The translations under genes and the position numbers were made by a program. A stretch of DNA of 64,000 nt. Source: Mesorhizobium sp. AR02 (GTDB taxonomy: Bacteria; Pseudomonadota; Alphaproteobacteria; Rhizobiales; Rhizobiaceae). The stretch spans positions 248,001 to 312,000 of the forward strand of contig NZ_CP080533.1 of assembly GCF_024746835.1 (NCBI RefSeq), given 5' to 3'. Under the pieces are notes generated by a model. The model searched no databases. It was not told the DNA's origin and worked only from the letters and a program-made list of their open reading frames with translations. Below are positions 1-9,276 of the stretch, piece by piece (the first letter of the stretch is position 1; every line of letters starts with the position of its first letter).

Positions 1-478
1 AAAGCACGTTAATCAGATTTCAATGCATGCAACCGTTCTCTTAACCTGTGCGATCAACCAGCATCTGGACGTCCAGTCGCGTATGGCGCGGCAGGTCATG
101 CAGCAGACCGAAAGCCCCGATCCAATCGGCCGCGTTTGCCGAGCGTGTCTTAGACAAACGGTTGTTTCATTTGTCATCGCCGGCCGCCGCTTATCCGTGA
201 CCTCTTCTCAGGGTGCCAGACGATTTTTGCCGTCCAGCTTGATGTGCTTGTCGATCATTGGGTGCTTTGGCGTGTTCCAGGTGAACGTCCAGCAGCGTAA
301 TTTTCACCTGTGGCTTGCAGCGGCTGCAGTCGAATTTCAGTGACAGGGATCAGGTCGAATGCCTGCGACTCCCTGAAAGGAATGACATTTGGACGAGTTT
401 CACCATTTGAGATGAGGCACCTGCAACTAGGTCCAAGGTCGGGCGTTAGATCTTAAATGTCAGCCCGGAGGAAACATC
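1..478. other. No confident gene
   Basis: Open frames exist on both strands but none has a convincing start, ribosome site or recognisable family. One minus-strand frame (about 195-345) contains a CSRC pair but no clear beginning. The last bases carry the GGAGG ribosome site of the next gene. Confidence 0.4.
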
Positions 479-808
479 ATGGCAAACACACCCACTCCAA
501 ATGAACCATTCAGCCCAATTCCACCCCTGGACACGAGTTCGGGCGTTAACCGGACAACACGTGTCAGGTCAAGAAGCGGCGGCGCTGGATGGCTTGCTGT
601 ATTGATTATTATTGTTCTCGCTATCGTCGCCTATTACTCCTTCAGCAGAACCCGCGATCATGCAGTCCCGGTCGCCGAGACGCCGGCAGCGAGCACACCC
701 GCTCCGGCGTCTGTCACCCCAGCAAAGCCCGCCGAGCCAGCACCCGCTCTCGCCCCTGCGCCTAGCCCTGCAAAGACGGCCCCTGCACCGGCCGCGCCTG
801 CCAACTAG
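479..808 (+). CDS. Small single-pass membrane protein with Pro/Ala-rich tail
   Basis: Encodes 109 residues. A GGAGG ribosome site lies 6-8 bases before the ATG. Residues 1-35 are polar, about 37-55 form one hydrophobic helix (WLAVLIIIVLAIVAYY), and 65-109 are almost only Ala, Pro, Ser and Lys. The predicted layout is a short cytoplasmic N-terminus, one membrane anchor and a flexible periplasmic tail. Such anchored Pro/Ala proteins are common and mostly uncharacterised in rhizobia, so no function is assigned. A strong hairpin follows the stop, so it is probably transcribed alone. Confidence 0.7.
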   Translation: MANTPTPNEPFSPIPPLDTSSGVNRTTRVRSRSGGAGWLAVLIIIVLAIVAYYSFSRTRDHAVPVAETPAASTPAPASVTPAKPAEPAPALAPAPSPAKTAPAPAAPAN

Positions 809-825
809 TCGAGTCTGCTGTAATT

Positions 826-852
826 AAACGGCCCGTTGAAGACGGGCCGTTT
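826..852 (+). terminator. Hairpin terminator
   Basis: A perfect 10-bp inverted repeat (827-836 with 842-851) around a 5-base loop lies 18 bases after the stop of the preceding gene. The stem is GC-rich and ends in TT. It fits a factor-independent terminator with a short U tract. Confidence 0.65.
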
Positions 853-1243
853 GTGGTGACGGGAGCGGAGAGGCCGCACCTAACCGTGGAAGGCCTGATG
901 CGTATGTCCTGAAATGAGCCCACTGTTACCCAAACCGATGTCGGCCAAGCCGCGTCACGCCAGCGCTCTGCACGGGTTCCGAAAATCGCTCTCGATCTGT
1001 GCATGAGAGGCAGCGGGCTTGGGTTCGCCAACGTGGCGAACGCTCAGAAATGGCCGTGCCAGCGCTGGCCCTCCTGCGGCACGTTCGGGTCATTGGGACC
1101 AGACTACCGTTTCGCCGTAGTCGTCCGAACGCGCCTCCGCGTCGTGTTGCTCTTCAAGGTCGCAATTCTCTTGCTCGCAGTCAGCGGTGCTGCGACTTCA
1201 CCGACGGCTAGCCACGGCGCCGCGCCGAAGGCGAGCGACATCT
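853..1243. other. No confident gene
   Basis: Overlapping short frames on both strands have no ribosome site or recognisable product. I see nothing functional here. Confidence 0.4.
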
Positions 1244-1498
1244 TTAGGAGTGCGTGATGCCGAAGAAGCCAAAAGACACGATGTTGCCGGTGACTTCCTC
1301 GTCGATCTCTTCCCATTTGATGCCGACCGATTTTGCGTCGGCGAAACGCTTGTGCGTGACTTCGTCGATCGAGACGACATCGGCCGCCGCCGTCTCAGGG
1401 ACGTCGTTGCCCAGCCATTGGTGGAGGAAGTCGAGCCGCGCGTGCTCACACCCCATAAGCTCGCACCCCGCTTTCAGTTCCAACCAAGTCAACCTCAA
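1244..1498 (-). CDS. DUF768-like small protein
   Basis: Encodes 84 residues from a TTG at 1498; the start is not certain because no good ribosome site is visible. The sequence contains LDFLHQWLGNDV near the N-terminus, followed by an acidic helical stretch with an EEIDEEV motif. This order (FLxQW, then GIxxEEIxEE) is what I remember of DUF768, a family expanded in Mesorhizobium. DUF768 has no established function. The last residues (FGFFGITHS) differ from the usual AI ending, so a C-terminal frameshift is possible. Confidence 0.45.
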   Translation of the reverse strand: MRLTWLELKAGCELMGCEHARLDFLHQWLGNDVPETAAADVVSIDEVTHKRFADAKSVGIKWEEIDEEVTGNIVSFGFFGITHS

Positions 1499-1698
1499 TT
1501 ACTTTACGCGTCTTTTTCTTAGCCCGAGGCTACCCACAGCGCAGAGCGGGGTCGGTGAGGGTTCGAATAAAGGCGCTGCTCACGTAACCTTGTTGATTTC
1601 GCTTCGCGCTCGGTGCGCTCTGCCTCGACGATCGCGCGGTACTCGCGATCGGCTCGCTCCAGCCTTTCCTTGTCAAATCGGCGCTGGGTCAAGAAAGC

Positions 1699-1917
1699 TC
1701 ACCATAGGAAGAATACGAACGCAGTCGCTCCCAGCACAAGGAGCGTATAGACGAACAGGAGCAAGTGGATGGGGAAAAAGTCATCGTCGTAGACGCTGCG
1801 GATTTGAAAGATCAGTCTGCGTTTGAGCACGTCAAGCACAAGAGGGGTGCCAGTCACAAGCCTGTCCTCTCGCGACCTCCCGAGACCAGGAAATCTAGCA
1901 GTGCGGCGCGTGCCCAT
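1699..1917 (-). CDS. Small membrane protein, unknown function
   Basis: About 72 residues from the ATG at 1917. The C-terminal half reads DDDFFPIHLLLFVYTLL and continues hydrophobically to a final FFLW, one clear membrane helix preceded by an acidic juxtamembrane patch. The N-terminal 35 residues are basic and may not all be translated; a later GTG start is possible. Family not recognised. The coherent helix and acidic border support it more than the opposite-strand frame. Confidence 0.4.
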   Translation of the reverse strand: MGTRRTARFPGLGRSREDRLVTGTPLVLDVLKRRLIFQIRSVYDDDFFPIHLLLFVYTLLVLGATAFVFFLW

Positions 1918-1926
1918 CAGAATCAA

Positions 1927-2468
1927 TCGCGCTGATGGCTACAGGTTCCACCCTGCTATTAGGTTTTTTCGCCAAAGCTTGAGAGAGCAAGGGGGAGCCG
2001 CCTACGGGCAAGCAACAGCCTGCCGGTGAGTTCAAGGAAATCACCGAATACCTGTGAACACGCCATGATGGAAACGTATGCGACTGGTTCGGGTTCGGTT
2101 CTATGACACAGGGCGTCGGCGGCCATCTAACCGGTTTGCAATGCTGTGTGACGGGAGCCGGTCTGCCGAAACCGAGCGGGACAGGGAGCCGGCAAGAACG
2201 GATTTGTGCGAGGTTTCGAAGGCGCGAGCCAAGGGTGTGATCCAGCTGTCAGGAGCGCTGACGCTTAGTTTGCGGCTTAGCAAACGGGTGTGTTGGCGGT
2301 CGGCAATTTCTGTTCTGGACGATCCCTGATCAGCACAGTTCACGAATTCTATTTGCCGGGCCGGTTTCAACGTGAGGCGGCACGAGCAGGCTGCATTGGC
2401 AATCCGATCTGGGTCAAGTACGACACATTGAGACCACCCGAACCTGCCGCGACGAGCGGGATTTGGCG
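1927..2468. other. No confident gene
   Basis: Short frames on both strands with no ribosome site, motif or membrane pattern I trust. It lies downstream of the convergent BrkB-family gene and may include its 3' untranslated region. Confidence 0.35.
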
Positions 2469-3527
2469 TCACTCAGCGACCTTGCCAAGACTATCGGCAA
2501 CCACCGCCCCTCGCTGGCCCATCGGCAATGGCGGCCCGGTGGTTGAATCGCGCGATGTCTGATGTTCCATTTCAGCGTTGACCGCGGCGCCGACAATGAG
2601 AATGACGACCGAAATCCAGGTCCACATCATTAAGCCGACCACGGCGCCTAATGACCCGTATGTTACGTTGTAATTGGCGAAATGCTGCAGATAGAAAGAG
2701 AACAGCCACGACGCGACCAACCAGACCAGCGTTGCCATCACGGCACCCCAACTCAGCCAGCGCCATTTGGCTTTCGCCCGGCTCGGGCCGAACCGATAAA
2801 TGAGCGATATCCCGGTGAGTACGGCCAGCATGAGAATCGGCCACCGCCCTAAAACGAAGAGCACTTCTGCCCATTTGTCGAGATACAGGTACGACAAGAC
2901 GACGGGAACCACCCCGACGGCCAGGAGCAAAACGATGCCGATCATCAAGGCACCCATGGTGAAGCCGATCGACATGATGTTTAGTCTGAGAAAGCTGCGT
3001 TTTTCAGTCTCCGCGTAGGCGATGTTCATGGCGTCGAAAAGCGCTTTGATACCGCTGTTGGCGCTCCACAATGCAATAGACAGGCCGACGAAAAACCCTA
3101 CGCCAAGAGCGCTGGTGTTCTGATGTGCCAACGCTTGCAGTTGCTGACGAATGAGATCGAGTCCGGTCGAAGGAAGCAAGCCGGCGAGATAGGAAACGTG
3201 ATCGGCTACGGTTACTGGATCGGCTACAAACCCGTATAAAGACATAAAGGCCGCTAAAGCCGGAAACAGAGCAAGCAGCAGGTAGAAAGTGGCACCAGCC
3301 GCCACGAGCAGCATGCGATCCTTGTTGAATTCCTCCCACACGCGCCAAGCGATATCCTTCCAACCCAGAGCAGGAATCTGGGATGGCCATTCAGCCTCCC
3401 TGCCTCGCTCTTGCCCGACCTCACCTGCAGTCGTTAAGCGAGCCTTGGACGAATTTGCCGCGTGGCGTTCCGCCTCCCTGTCAATAAGAGATTTGCCTTC
3501 TGTGTGCCCAGGTGGTTTTGCTGGCAT
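2469..3527 (-). CDS. YihY/BrkB-family inner membrane protein
   Basis: Encodes 352 residues. Residues 1-60 are hydrophilic and cytoplasmic. Six hydrophobic segments follow, in the order and spacing of the YihY/BrkB family (once misnamed RNase BN): FYLLLALFPALAAF, a central WSANSGIKALFDAMN segment, and a late YGSLGAVVGLMMWTW segment before the last helix. YGSLG followed by a W-rich helix is characteristic. Function is unsettled; an exporter or envelope role is usually proposed. A sigma-EcfG-like promoter lies 127 bases upstream. A decayed relative is at 58740-59423, so this is the surviving copy of two. Confidence 0.9.
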   Translation of the reverse strand: MPAKPPGHTEGKSLIDREAERHAANSSKARLTTAGEVGQERGREAEWPSQIPALGWKDIAWRVWEEFNKDRMLLVAAGATFYLLLALFPALAAFMSLYGFVADPVTVADHVSYLAGLLPSTGLDLIRQQLQALAHQNTSALGVGFFVGLSIALWSANSGIKALFDAMNIAYAETEKRSFLRLNIMSIGFTMGALMIGIVLLLAVGVVPVVLSYLYLDKWAEVLFVLGRWPILMLAVLTGISLIYRFGPSRAKAKWRWLSWGAVMATLVWLVASWLFSFYLQHFANYNVTYGSLGAVVGLMMWTWISVVILIVGAAVNAEMEHQTSRDSTTGPPLPMGQRGAVVADSLGKVAE

Positions 3528-3653
3528 TTCGAACAGTTCGCATCGTCCATTAATCGGAGTTTAATCTTCGACATTGCACCGGCCTTAGCGCAGATGGCGC
3601 GGTGACCGAATGGGAGGCTGCTAGGGTGTCCTGAATAATTTCCACTACGATGT

Positions 3654-3679
3654 AACGCGTCAAAATCCACCGAAGTTCC
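3654..3679 (-). promoter_or_regulatory. Sigma-EcfG-like promoter for the BrkB gene
   Basis: Read on the minus strand it is GGAAC, 17 bases, CGTT, an exact match to the general-stress EcfG consensus (GGAAC-N16/17-CGTT). It points at the BrkB start, 127 bases away. Chance predicts about one such match in the whole window on both strands, while six are seen, all correctly placed. Confidence 0.6.
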
Positions 3680-3915
3680 AGGAATGAGACGTGGGGTTCG
3701 ATCCAGAACTTTCCGGCTCGGGTTTTGAGCTCGGCGCCCAATGATGTGGCTGTACCTTGATAGATGTGCCGCCAAGGCGGACGATAACCTAACTGGTCGA
3801 ACGCATGGAGTGTCGCGGTGCTGGTAGCCTCAGCAAGAAAATCCGAAATCGGTCGCCGCGTTATCCCGGGCTTACGACTTCTCTGACTCGGATGGTGTGG
3901 AGTGCGACGAGCTTT

Positions 3916-3940
3916 GGAACATTAGTGGTTTTGGACTGTT
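3916..3940 (+). promoter_or_regulatory. Weaker EcfG-like promoter candidate
   Basis: GGAAC, 16 bases, TGTT lies 104 bases before the ATG of the tiny membrane protein at 4045. The -10 element has one mismatch (TGTT for CGTT), so this is only suggestive. The rest of 3528-4044 holds the BrkB promoter and nothing else I can name. Confidence 0.3.
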
Positions 3941-4044
3941 GAGGTAGTTCTTCGGATGCCGCTTCTTGGCGTAGGAAGCGGGGCAAAGGAATCCATTGGC
4001 CCGCCGTGCCATCGGGGCGGGGTCCTTGGAGCAGAAAGGGAGAG

Positions 4045-4122
4045 ATGATGAATCGGATTATTTGGGTTGTTGGCGCTATCGTAATTGTCCTTTTTATCTT
4101 AGGCTTCCTAGGACTGCGATAA
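4045..4122 (+). CDS. 25-residue membrane peptide
   Basis: Starts ATGATG and stops TAA after 25 codons. A clear GAAAGGGAG ribosome site sits just before the first ATG. The peptide begins MMNRIIWVVGAIV, is a single hydrophobic helix, and ends with Gly-Leu-Arg. It is shorter than normal gene-finding cut-offs. Similar 24-30 residue one-helix peptides occur in rhizobia without known function. The ribosome site and uniform membrane composition are the evidence for translation; a weak EcfG-like box lies upstream. Confidence 0.6.
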   Translation: MMNRIIWVVGAIVIVLFILGFLGLR

Positions 4123-4372
4123 CCCTGCAGGATACGCCGTCCGCGGCAGCGGTCACGCTGCACTTGACTTGCACCTCCTGGCAACGTCGCCTTTGGGGAG
4201 GGAAACCAGCTTTGTGCTTTCAAAGTCGCTGGCGTCTTCGGATTATTGGATCCTTACCTTGGCGCAGCAGCACCTGACGCTCTGGCGAGTCTCAATTACC
4301 AATCCAGATGCCCCATCCGCTCATACGACGCATATTTGCTTCGGACGCAGCCGCAACCTTGGCTTATCCGGA

Positions 4373-4987
4373 TCAGATCACCGTATCCGTCCAGCGCACG
4401 ACATCCTTCACCGCGTCGCCGAAGGCGCTGTCCAGCGCGTTGACATAGGCCGGATTGCCACTGCCCGAGACATGTGCCCAAGCGGTAAAACTCTTCGAGG
4501 CGCGCACCTCGCCGTTGCGGTCGTTCAGAATGCGTACGGACAAATTGACCTCGGCATGCTCGCCGCCATTGACGCGGACTTCGAAGGAGCGGATTTCGAC
4601 GATCACCTGATAATCGATCGCCAGCCCCTCGCCCGGCTTGCCGACGCCGGTAAAGCTGCCGGAGCGCTGAAAAGTCTCGGCCAGTCGCGCCTGCACGATC
4701 AGCGGCAGCCGGTCGGCCCATTGCGCGCCCTTGAGATACTGGATCGAGCGATCAGACGGCTTGATGACGATGTTCTGGCTGTCCAGCGCCTTGAGCGCGG
4801 AAGGCTGGGCGATCAGGATCTGGCGGCGGCTGGGGCCATGCGCATCGATCGAGGGGGCGGACAGCTCGAACGTATCCAGCGGCGCGGGTTTGCCTCCCAA
4901 CGCCGCGCAACCGGCGAGCCCAAGCGCAAGCAACGCCAAACTAGCTCTCAGGGCGTCCGATTTGACCCCAAGCGATTTCACACGCAA
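4373..4987 (-). CDS. ABC-type transport auxiliary lipoprotein (PqiC/MlaD-partner family)
   Basis: Encodes 204 residues. The N-terminus is a lipoprotein signal with lipobox LAGC near residue 27, so the mature protein should be lipid-anchored. The rest matches the ABC_trans_aux family: a beta-rich N-terminal part (LDTFELSAP, QILIAQPSALKALDSQ) and a middle QWADRLPLIVQARLAETF motif. Such proteins normally work with an MCE-type lipid transporter, but no MCE, permease or ATPase gene is next to it, so it is an orphan here. A shorter, broken relative lies at 8815-9165. The DUF2062 gene is divergent. Confidence 0.85.
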   Translation of the reverse strand: MRVKSLGVKSDALRASLALLALGLAGCAALGGKPAPLDTFELSAPSIDAHGPSRRQILIAQPSALKALDSQNIVIKPSDRSIQYLKGAQWADRLPLIVQARLAETFQRSGSFTGVGKPGEGLAIDYQVIVEIRSFEVRVNGGEHAEVNLSVRILNDRNGEVRASKSFTAWAHVSGSGNPAYVNALDSAFGDAVKDVVRWTDTVI

Positions 4988-5024
4988 TTACCCTTATTCC
5001 CAATACTTCTAAACCTGACAAACC

Positions 5025-5049
5025 GGAACAAAGCAACACAGCCCGCGTT
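5025..5049 (+). promoter_or_regulatory. Sigma-EcfG-like promoter for DUF2062 gene
   Basis: GGAAC, 16 bases, CGTT: exact consensus, ending 67 bases before the GTG at 5117 and in the same direction. It lies in the divergent intergenic region between the lipoprotein and DUF2062 genes. Confidence 0.65.
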
Positions 5050-5116
5050 TTTTCTGCCTACTGCGATTACATTCCGACGGACAAGTCCCGCAGCGTTGGC
5101 GGAGTTAGGAACGAGA

Positions 5117-5728
5117 GTGCTCTTTCGACGCCGGAACCCTGATGGTTTCTTCGAGCGCTTACGCACTTATATGTGGCCGCGCAGTTCCTTCTCGCGCTCG
5201 CTCCAGTACTTTTCAAAGCGCATCCTGCGGCTGAACGCCACTCCACACGCCGTGGCGGCTGGGGTCGCGGCGGGGGTCTTCGCCTCATTCTTCCCGGTGG
5301 GTTTCCATTTCGCAATTGCCGCCCTCCTGTGCTGGCTGATCGCAGGAAACCTGGCGGCGGCCGCACTTGGCGCAGTTGTGTTCGGCAATCCGTTGACGTT
5401 TCCCCTGTTGTGGGGTGCCTCCTGGGAGACCGGCAAGATCATGTTGCACGACCGTCTGCCAAGTCACGGCCCGCCTGCGCATCTGAGCGAGATGTTGCAT
5501 AACCTTTCGTTTTCGCAATTGTGGGGACCGGTGCTCAAGCCGATGCTGATCGGCGCGGTGCCGCTTGGGCTGATCTTTGGCCTGTTGTTCTATGGCATCA
5601 CGCGCTGGTGCATGACTGCTTTCCGCGAACAGAGGCGCAAACGGCTGTCCGAAAAGGCGAGTCGGCTTCTTCAGCAAGAAGACAACCCAATACTGCCCAC
5701 TCTCCCTAGGCCGCCTGAAAGGCTATGA
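5117..5728 (+). CDS. DUF2062 membrane protein
   Basis: Encodes 203 residues from a GTG (VLFRRRNP...), chosen because this N-terminus is typical of the family and an AGGA site precedes it; the open frame extends far upstream only as a shadow of the opposite-strand lipoprotein gene. Residues 35-75 carry the DUF2062 signature: RILRLNATPHAVAAG, then the FxxFFPVGFHF helix. Two further hydrophobic segments follow (LAAAALGAVVFGNPLTFP and the C-terminal LIGAVPLGLIFGLLFYGI). The tail is basic. Function unknown. The EcfG-like promoter suggests stress induction. Confidence 0.85.
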   Translation: MLFRRRNPDGFFERLRTYMWPRSSFSRSLQYFSKRILRLNATPHAVAAGVAAGVFASFFPVGFHFAIAALLCWLIAGNLAAAALGAVVFGNPLTFPLLWGASWETGKIMLHDRLPSHGPPAHLSEMLHNLSFSQLWGPVLKPMLIGAVPLGLIFGLLFYGITRWCMTAFREQRRKRLSEKASRLLQQEDNPILPTLPRPPERL

Positions 5729-6079
5729 TGGAAGAGGCCCGCGCCGGCTTGATGCAGGAAAGCCGCGTCGAGACCCTTGCTAAGGCGCATGACGATTTCT
5801 GCGATATGACCAGGCCGCTCGGCGGCATAACATTGGGGAGAAGGGCAGCCATATCCAGTTCAGTCAGGCGCTGGCGGCGAACCGAAGGCCATTCGCGCGC
5901 ACAGTACGTTGAAAGGCGACATGCGCAAACGGCGATGCGAGCGAGTGCAGGCAAGCCATGCGCCACGGTGCCGAAGGCCAAGCAGAGGGATCAGCCAGGT
6001 TGCGCGTCAGTGGAAAATTCCTCAAGGCGAGGAAAAGCTGGCGACGCCTCGCGCGAGGTCGCGAAGACTGGCTTTGGTC
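5729..6079. other. No confident gene
   Basis: Only overlapping short frames without ribosome sites. I see nothing that can be named. Confidence 0.35.
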
Positions 6080-6360
6080 TTAAAACCTATCGAAGGTGAA
6101 GGATGTCAGAAGCGTAGTGACGAAATTGCTGGCCTTTTCCTTGACGAGCAGCTCAGTCCATTCGTCGGTGCCTCGGAGCATCAGGCCAGTGTAGATGCTG
6201 TCTACCGCAGCCTCTTCTATGCGCTTGATATGCGACTTGAACACCGTTTCGTCGCCCGTCCTGTAAATATCCCGCACGACCATTCGCAGGATTTCCTGGA
6301 TGGCGATTTGCCATTCGGTATTGATCGTCTGAAGCTCGCTCGGCTCGTTGTTTCGGTCAT
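6080..6360 (-). pseudogene. Helical protein of unknown function, frameshifted near its start
   Basis: The last 85 residues or so form a coherent alpha-helical sequence (QIAIQEILRMVVRDIY, then DEWTELLVKEKASNF). Reading upstream in this frame reaches a stop without an ATG. The only well-placed ribosome site (AAGGA, 7 bases) serves an ATG at 6360 in the neighbouring frame (MTETTS...). The simplest reading is one inserted or lost base within the first 20 codons. An unusual CTG start at 6364 is the alternative. Family not recognised. Confidence 0.4.
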
Positions 6361-6510
6361 CCAGATTTCCTTGATCTTGACGGCCATCGACAAGAGGCGG
6401 CGATTACTCGCGCAAATTAGTGGGTCGGTCGGCCGGACATAAAAAAGGTCAGGCAAACGCGTTCCACTGACGATTTATGCCGCACTTACAACTTCCGAGC
6501 TGAGAGGTCT

Positions 6511-6535
6511 GGAACATAACCCTCAACCGGTCGTT
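6511..6535 (+). promoter_or_regulatory. Sigma-EcfG-like promoter for CorA-like gene
   Basis: GGAAC, 16 bases, CGTT: exact consensus, co-oriented, 139 bases before the ATG at 6675. Confidence 0.6.
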
Positions 6536-6674
6536 CAAAATAGGAGGGCTCAACGGTTAGGATCGTCCAGCACCCTGGATGGCTTAGGAATGGCCAGAAG
6601 CCTGCCTTGGTACACCGACCCTCAGTTCGATCTGGCTCACTGGCCCCAAGTCCGTCCACGCAAGCCGGCCTTTC

Positions 6675-7646
6675 ATGGCACTTCCAGAAATGTTGAGCAT
6701 CTATCCGCAGAGCAACTCCCCGAAAGCGACCAAAAGGGCGCTCTGGCTGGATCTTATCGACCCCGATACGGCCGAGGTGAAAGAGGTCGAGGGGCTGGCC
6801 CTCGTGGCCCTCCCAAGCCGGGAAAATCTCAGCGAGATCGAAAGCTCAAGCCGACTAAAAGCCCGGGACGGCGTGCTTACCATGAGCGTTCCGATCGTCA
6901 CCCATGTCGAAGGCGGCCCGCCGCTGATCGCTCCCCTCGGCTTTGTGCTCTCGCGAGAGCGCTTGATCACCGTTCGCTTCTCGACTTTGCCGGCCGTTGA
7001 CGCAGTTGCTGGTCGCTTCGCCGATCCCGGCGAGCCACCGACGTCAAGCCTTGAGGTGTTCATCGATCTTTGCGAGGAGCTTATCGGCCGCCTTGCCGAC
7101 GCCCTTGAACAGGCGGCGACGGACCTACGGACCCTCTCTGCAACCGCTTTTCACGTCCCGGACAGCCAGGGGCGTAAGGCCATTCGCTCGAACAATGTCA
7201 TTCGCGCCCAGCTCCGCCATGTTGGCAGGTTGGGTGACGCTCTCTCGGAAAAGCGTGATGCGTTACTTGCCCTTGGACGCGCCATCGATTTTGCGTGCGG
7301 GATGACGGCAGGCTGGGGCGATGGAGAACTCGCGTCACGTATGGACGGCCTCAAGCTCGACGTGGCGTCGCTCGACAATTACGAGGTGCATCTCTCCGAC
7401 AAGGTGCAGTTCCTGCTCGACGCTATGGTTGGATTAATCGGCATTGCACAAAACGACATCTTCAAAATCCTCACCATCGTCTCGATCGTCGGCATTCCTC
7501 CAACCTTGATGGCGAGCATCTACGGCATGAATTTCAAGAGTATGCCCGAATACGACTGGGCTTTCGGCTATCCCTATGGTTTGGGGATGATCGCTCTCAG
7601 CGCAATTATTCCGCTGGCGTGGTTCAAATGGCGGGGTTGGTTCTAG
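6675..7646 (+). CDS. CorA-family magnesium/divalent cation channel
   Basis: Encodes 323 residues, about the normal CorA length. The N-terminal 230 residues are the mixed alpha/beta cytoplasmic domain with long helices. Two membrane helices close the protein, and the selectivity motif YGMNF (GMN at about 284-286) is intact between them, followed by the short periplasmic loop MPEYDW. The C-terminal tail is short and basic (KWRGWF). CorA proteins form pentamers in the inner membrane passing Mg2+ or related ions; some relatives such as ZntB differ in substrate, so the ion is not certain. An EcfG-like promoter precedes it. Confidence 0.9.
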   Translation: MALPEMLSIYPQSNSPKATKRALWLDLIDPDTAEVKEVEGLALVALPSRENLSEIESSSRLKARDGVLTMSVPIVTHVEGGPPLIAPLGFVLSRERLITVRFSTLPAVDAVAGRFADPGEPPTSSLEVFIDLCEELIGRLADALEQAATDLRTLSATAFHVPDSQGRKAIRSNNVIRAQLRHVGRLGDALSEKRDALLALGRAIDFACGMTAGWGDGELASRMDGLKLDVASLDNYEVHLSDKVQFLLDAMVGLIGIAQNDIFKILTIVSIVGIPPTLMASIYGMNFKSMPEYDWAFGYPYGLGMIALSAIIPLAWFKWRGWF

Positions 7647-7894
7647 GGGGACTTGGTGCGGAGGAAGCGCTCATGGCTCGGTCCGCAGGGCTACATGGAT
7701 TCTCGTTGAGGATCTCGCCTGCGGCCCACATGACACGGTTCAGCAGCAAGTTTCCGGTCATCAATCGTCGTAAGCTGGAAACAAAAGGCCAATGGAGTGT
7801 TGAGGCCGGCTAGTTGTCCTACGCTACATTTCCACCCGATTGGCATGCTTGACGCACGAAGTCGAAGGAAACGGCCGCCCCATGGGGAATTCCA

Positions 7895-8677
7895 ATGAGA
7901 TTGGTTTGGATCGCGGCGCCGATGGCGTTGTTGCTGGGGCTTGGCCTCCAACCGGCGTTCGCCGTCTGTAACATTTCCGATGCCAGCTCGAAGAGGCTGT
8001 CCTCAAGAGCCCGGAATTGCGCAATCCGAAAATCGCTACCTCGTTCGTGACCTACGAACCCTTAGGGATGCCGCGTTCTTACTGTGGTCGTATGGCCTAC
8101 AGGACGACTGCGAACGCTTGCTCGCCAATATCCGACAACTGATTGCCGCGCCATCAATGGCGAAGCTTGGGGGGAACGACGAGGACCTTGCCGATGAACA
8201 GGTGGCCGCCGAAGAACCACAACGGAATCAAGGTGGTGAAGTTCAGGGCAATCGCGGTTCTCCAGGCGCACGTCCTCTCATCAATATCGACGAACTTGGA
8301 CCCGGTCTGCGTGTCGACGAGATCGTCGGCTCCGAGGTTCGCAGTTTGGACGACAAGATCGTTGGCGAAGTTCGTAACGTTGTGATCGGAACCAAGGACC
8401 GATGGGACTACGTGGTCATTGCCTCAGGCGGCTTTTTCATCGCCGGAAAAGACAGCATCGTCGTCCCGCTTCGGTATATGCAAGTCGAAACAGCTTTTAG
8501 CTGCGCATCTCCAGTGCCGATGTGAAAGCAGTTCCGTTGATGCCCGACCAGGAATATCGGTGGCTCGCCGATGAAGCATGGCGGGCGAAGAACGATGCGA
8601 TCTTCCAGAAGTTGATCCCTGACCCGGTTCGATATGGCCCGCGGGCAGGTCAGCAACCCACCACTAAAGTTCAGTGA
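7895..8677 (+). pseudogene. PRC-barrel periplasmic protein, broken by three frameshifts
   Basis: The pieces join into one protein only across three frames. Starting at 7895 there is a good signal peptide (MRLVWIAAPMALLLGLGL...AFA). The frame then changes to give LEEAVLKSPELRNP from 7987, then changes again to give VRDLRTLRDAAFLLWSYG, a linker and a PRC-barrel (LRVDEIVGSEVRSLDDK, DYVVIASGGFF). Near 8490 it shifts a third time to give the C-terminus SSADVKAVPLMPDQEY, stopping at 8675-8677. An intact protein of this type would be about 255 residues. The bases between the parts are preserved, so decay looks recent. It is only distantly like the intact two-barrel protein at 12040-12909. Confidence 0.75.
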
Positions 8678-8814
8678 GCGTCGAAACAGTGATTGCATTC
8701 TGGTCGAAGACGCGGCGCCGATCGCCGGCCCGGGGGTTCGAAGCCATCGTCCCAAAGGACGGCCGCAGTCGGATTTTGCACGGCCAGTCGAAGTCTGCAT
8801 TTAGCCGGCGGGTC

Positions 8815-9165
8815 AATACGACGCGCTCAACGTTCCACAGATCCAACGAATGGACGGCCGGCACAAGCGCGCTGACATAGGCCTGATTGCCGCCGCCCGA
8901 GACAGGCGCGGAAGCGGTGAAGCAGGTCGAGGCAAACACCTCGCCATTGCGGTCGTTCAGGATGCGTACGAACAGCTCGACCTCGGCATGGTCGCCCCGT
9001 CGACGCGCACTTCGAATGAACGGATTTCGATGATCACCTGATAGTCGAGAGCCACGCCCTCGCCTCAGCTGCCGGCGCCGGCAAAGCTGCCCGAACGCGG
9101 GAACTTCCCGACCAGCCGCATCTGCACAATCAAGGCAGCCGGTCGGCCCACTGCGACGCTATACG
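8815..9165 (-). pseudogene. Remnant of an ABC auxiliary lipoprotein gene
   Basis: Clearly similar at DNA level to the middle and C-terminal part of the intact gene at 4373-4987: both contain codons for a VSGxGNxAYVxAL segment, the FxxRNGE stretch and a shared cagccggtcggccca block. The copy has internal stops and indels and lacks the lipobox region. It lies 3' to the broken PRC-barrel gene, as the intact lipoprotein lies among other stress genes, so it may be part of a decayed duplicate cluster. Confidence 0.7.
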
Positions 9166-9276
9166 GCCGATATAGACAGTGCGCCATCACCGTAGACGCG
9201 TGACGCAGTGGTTTCGTTGTTGTCTTAAATCAAAATTTCGCTTGACGACCGACCCGACCGTTCCAGAGTCATATTC

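Noticed and set aside
4169..5116. A 519-codon plus-strand open frame running into the DUF2062 gene
   Set aside because: Everything before 5117 is the antisense of the lipoprotein gene at 4373-4987; the DUF2062 family starts at the GTG.
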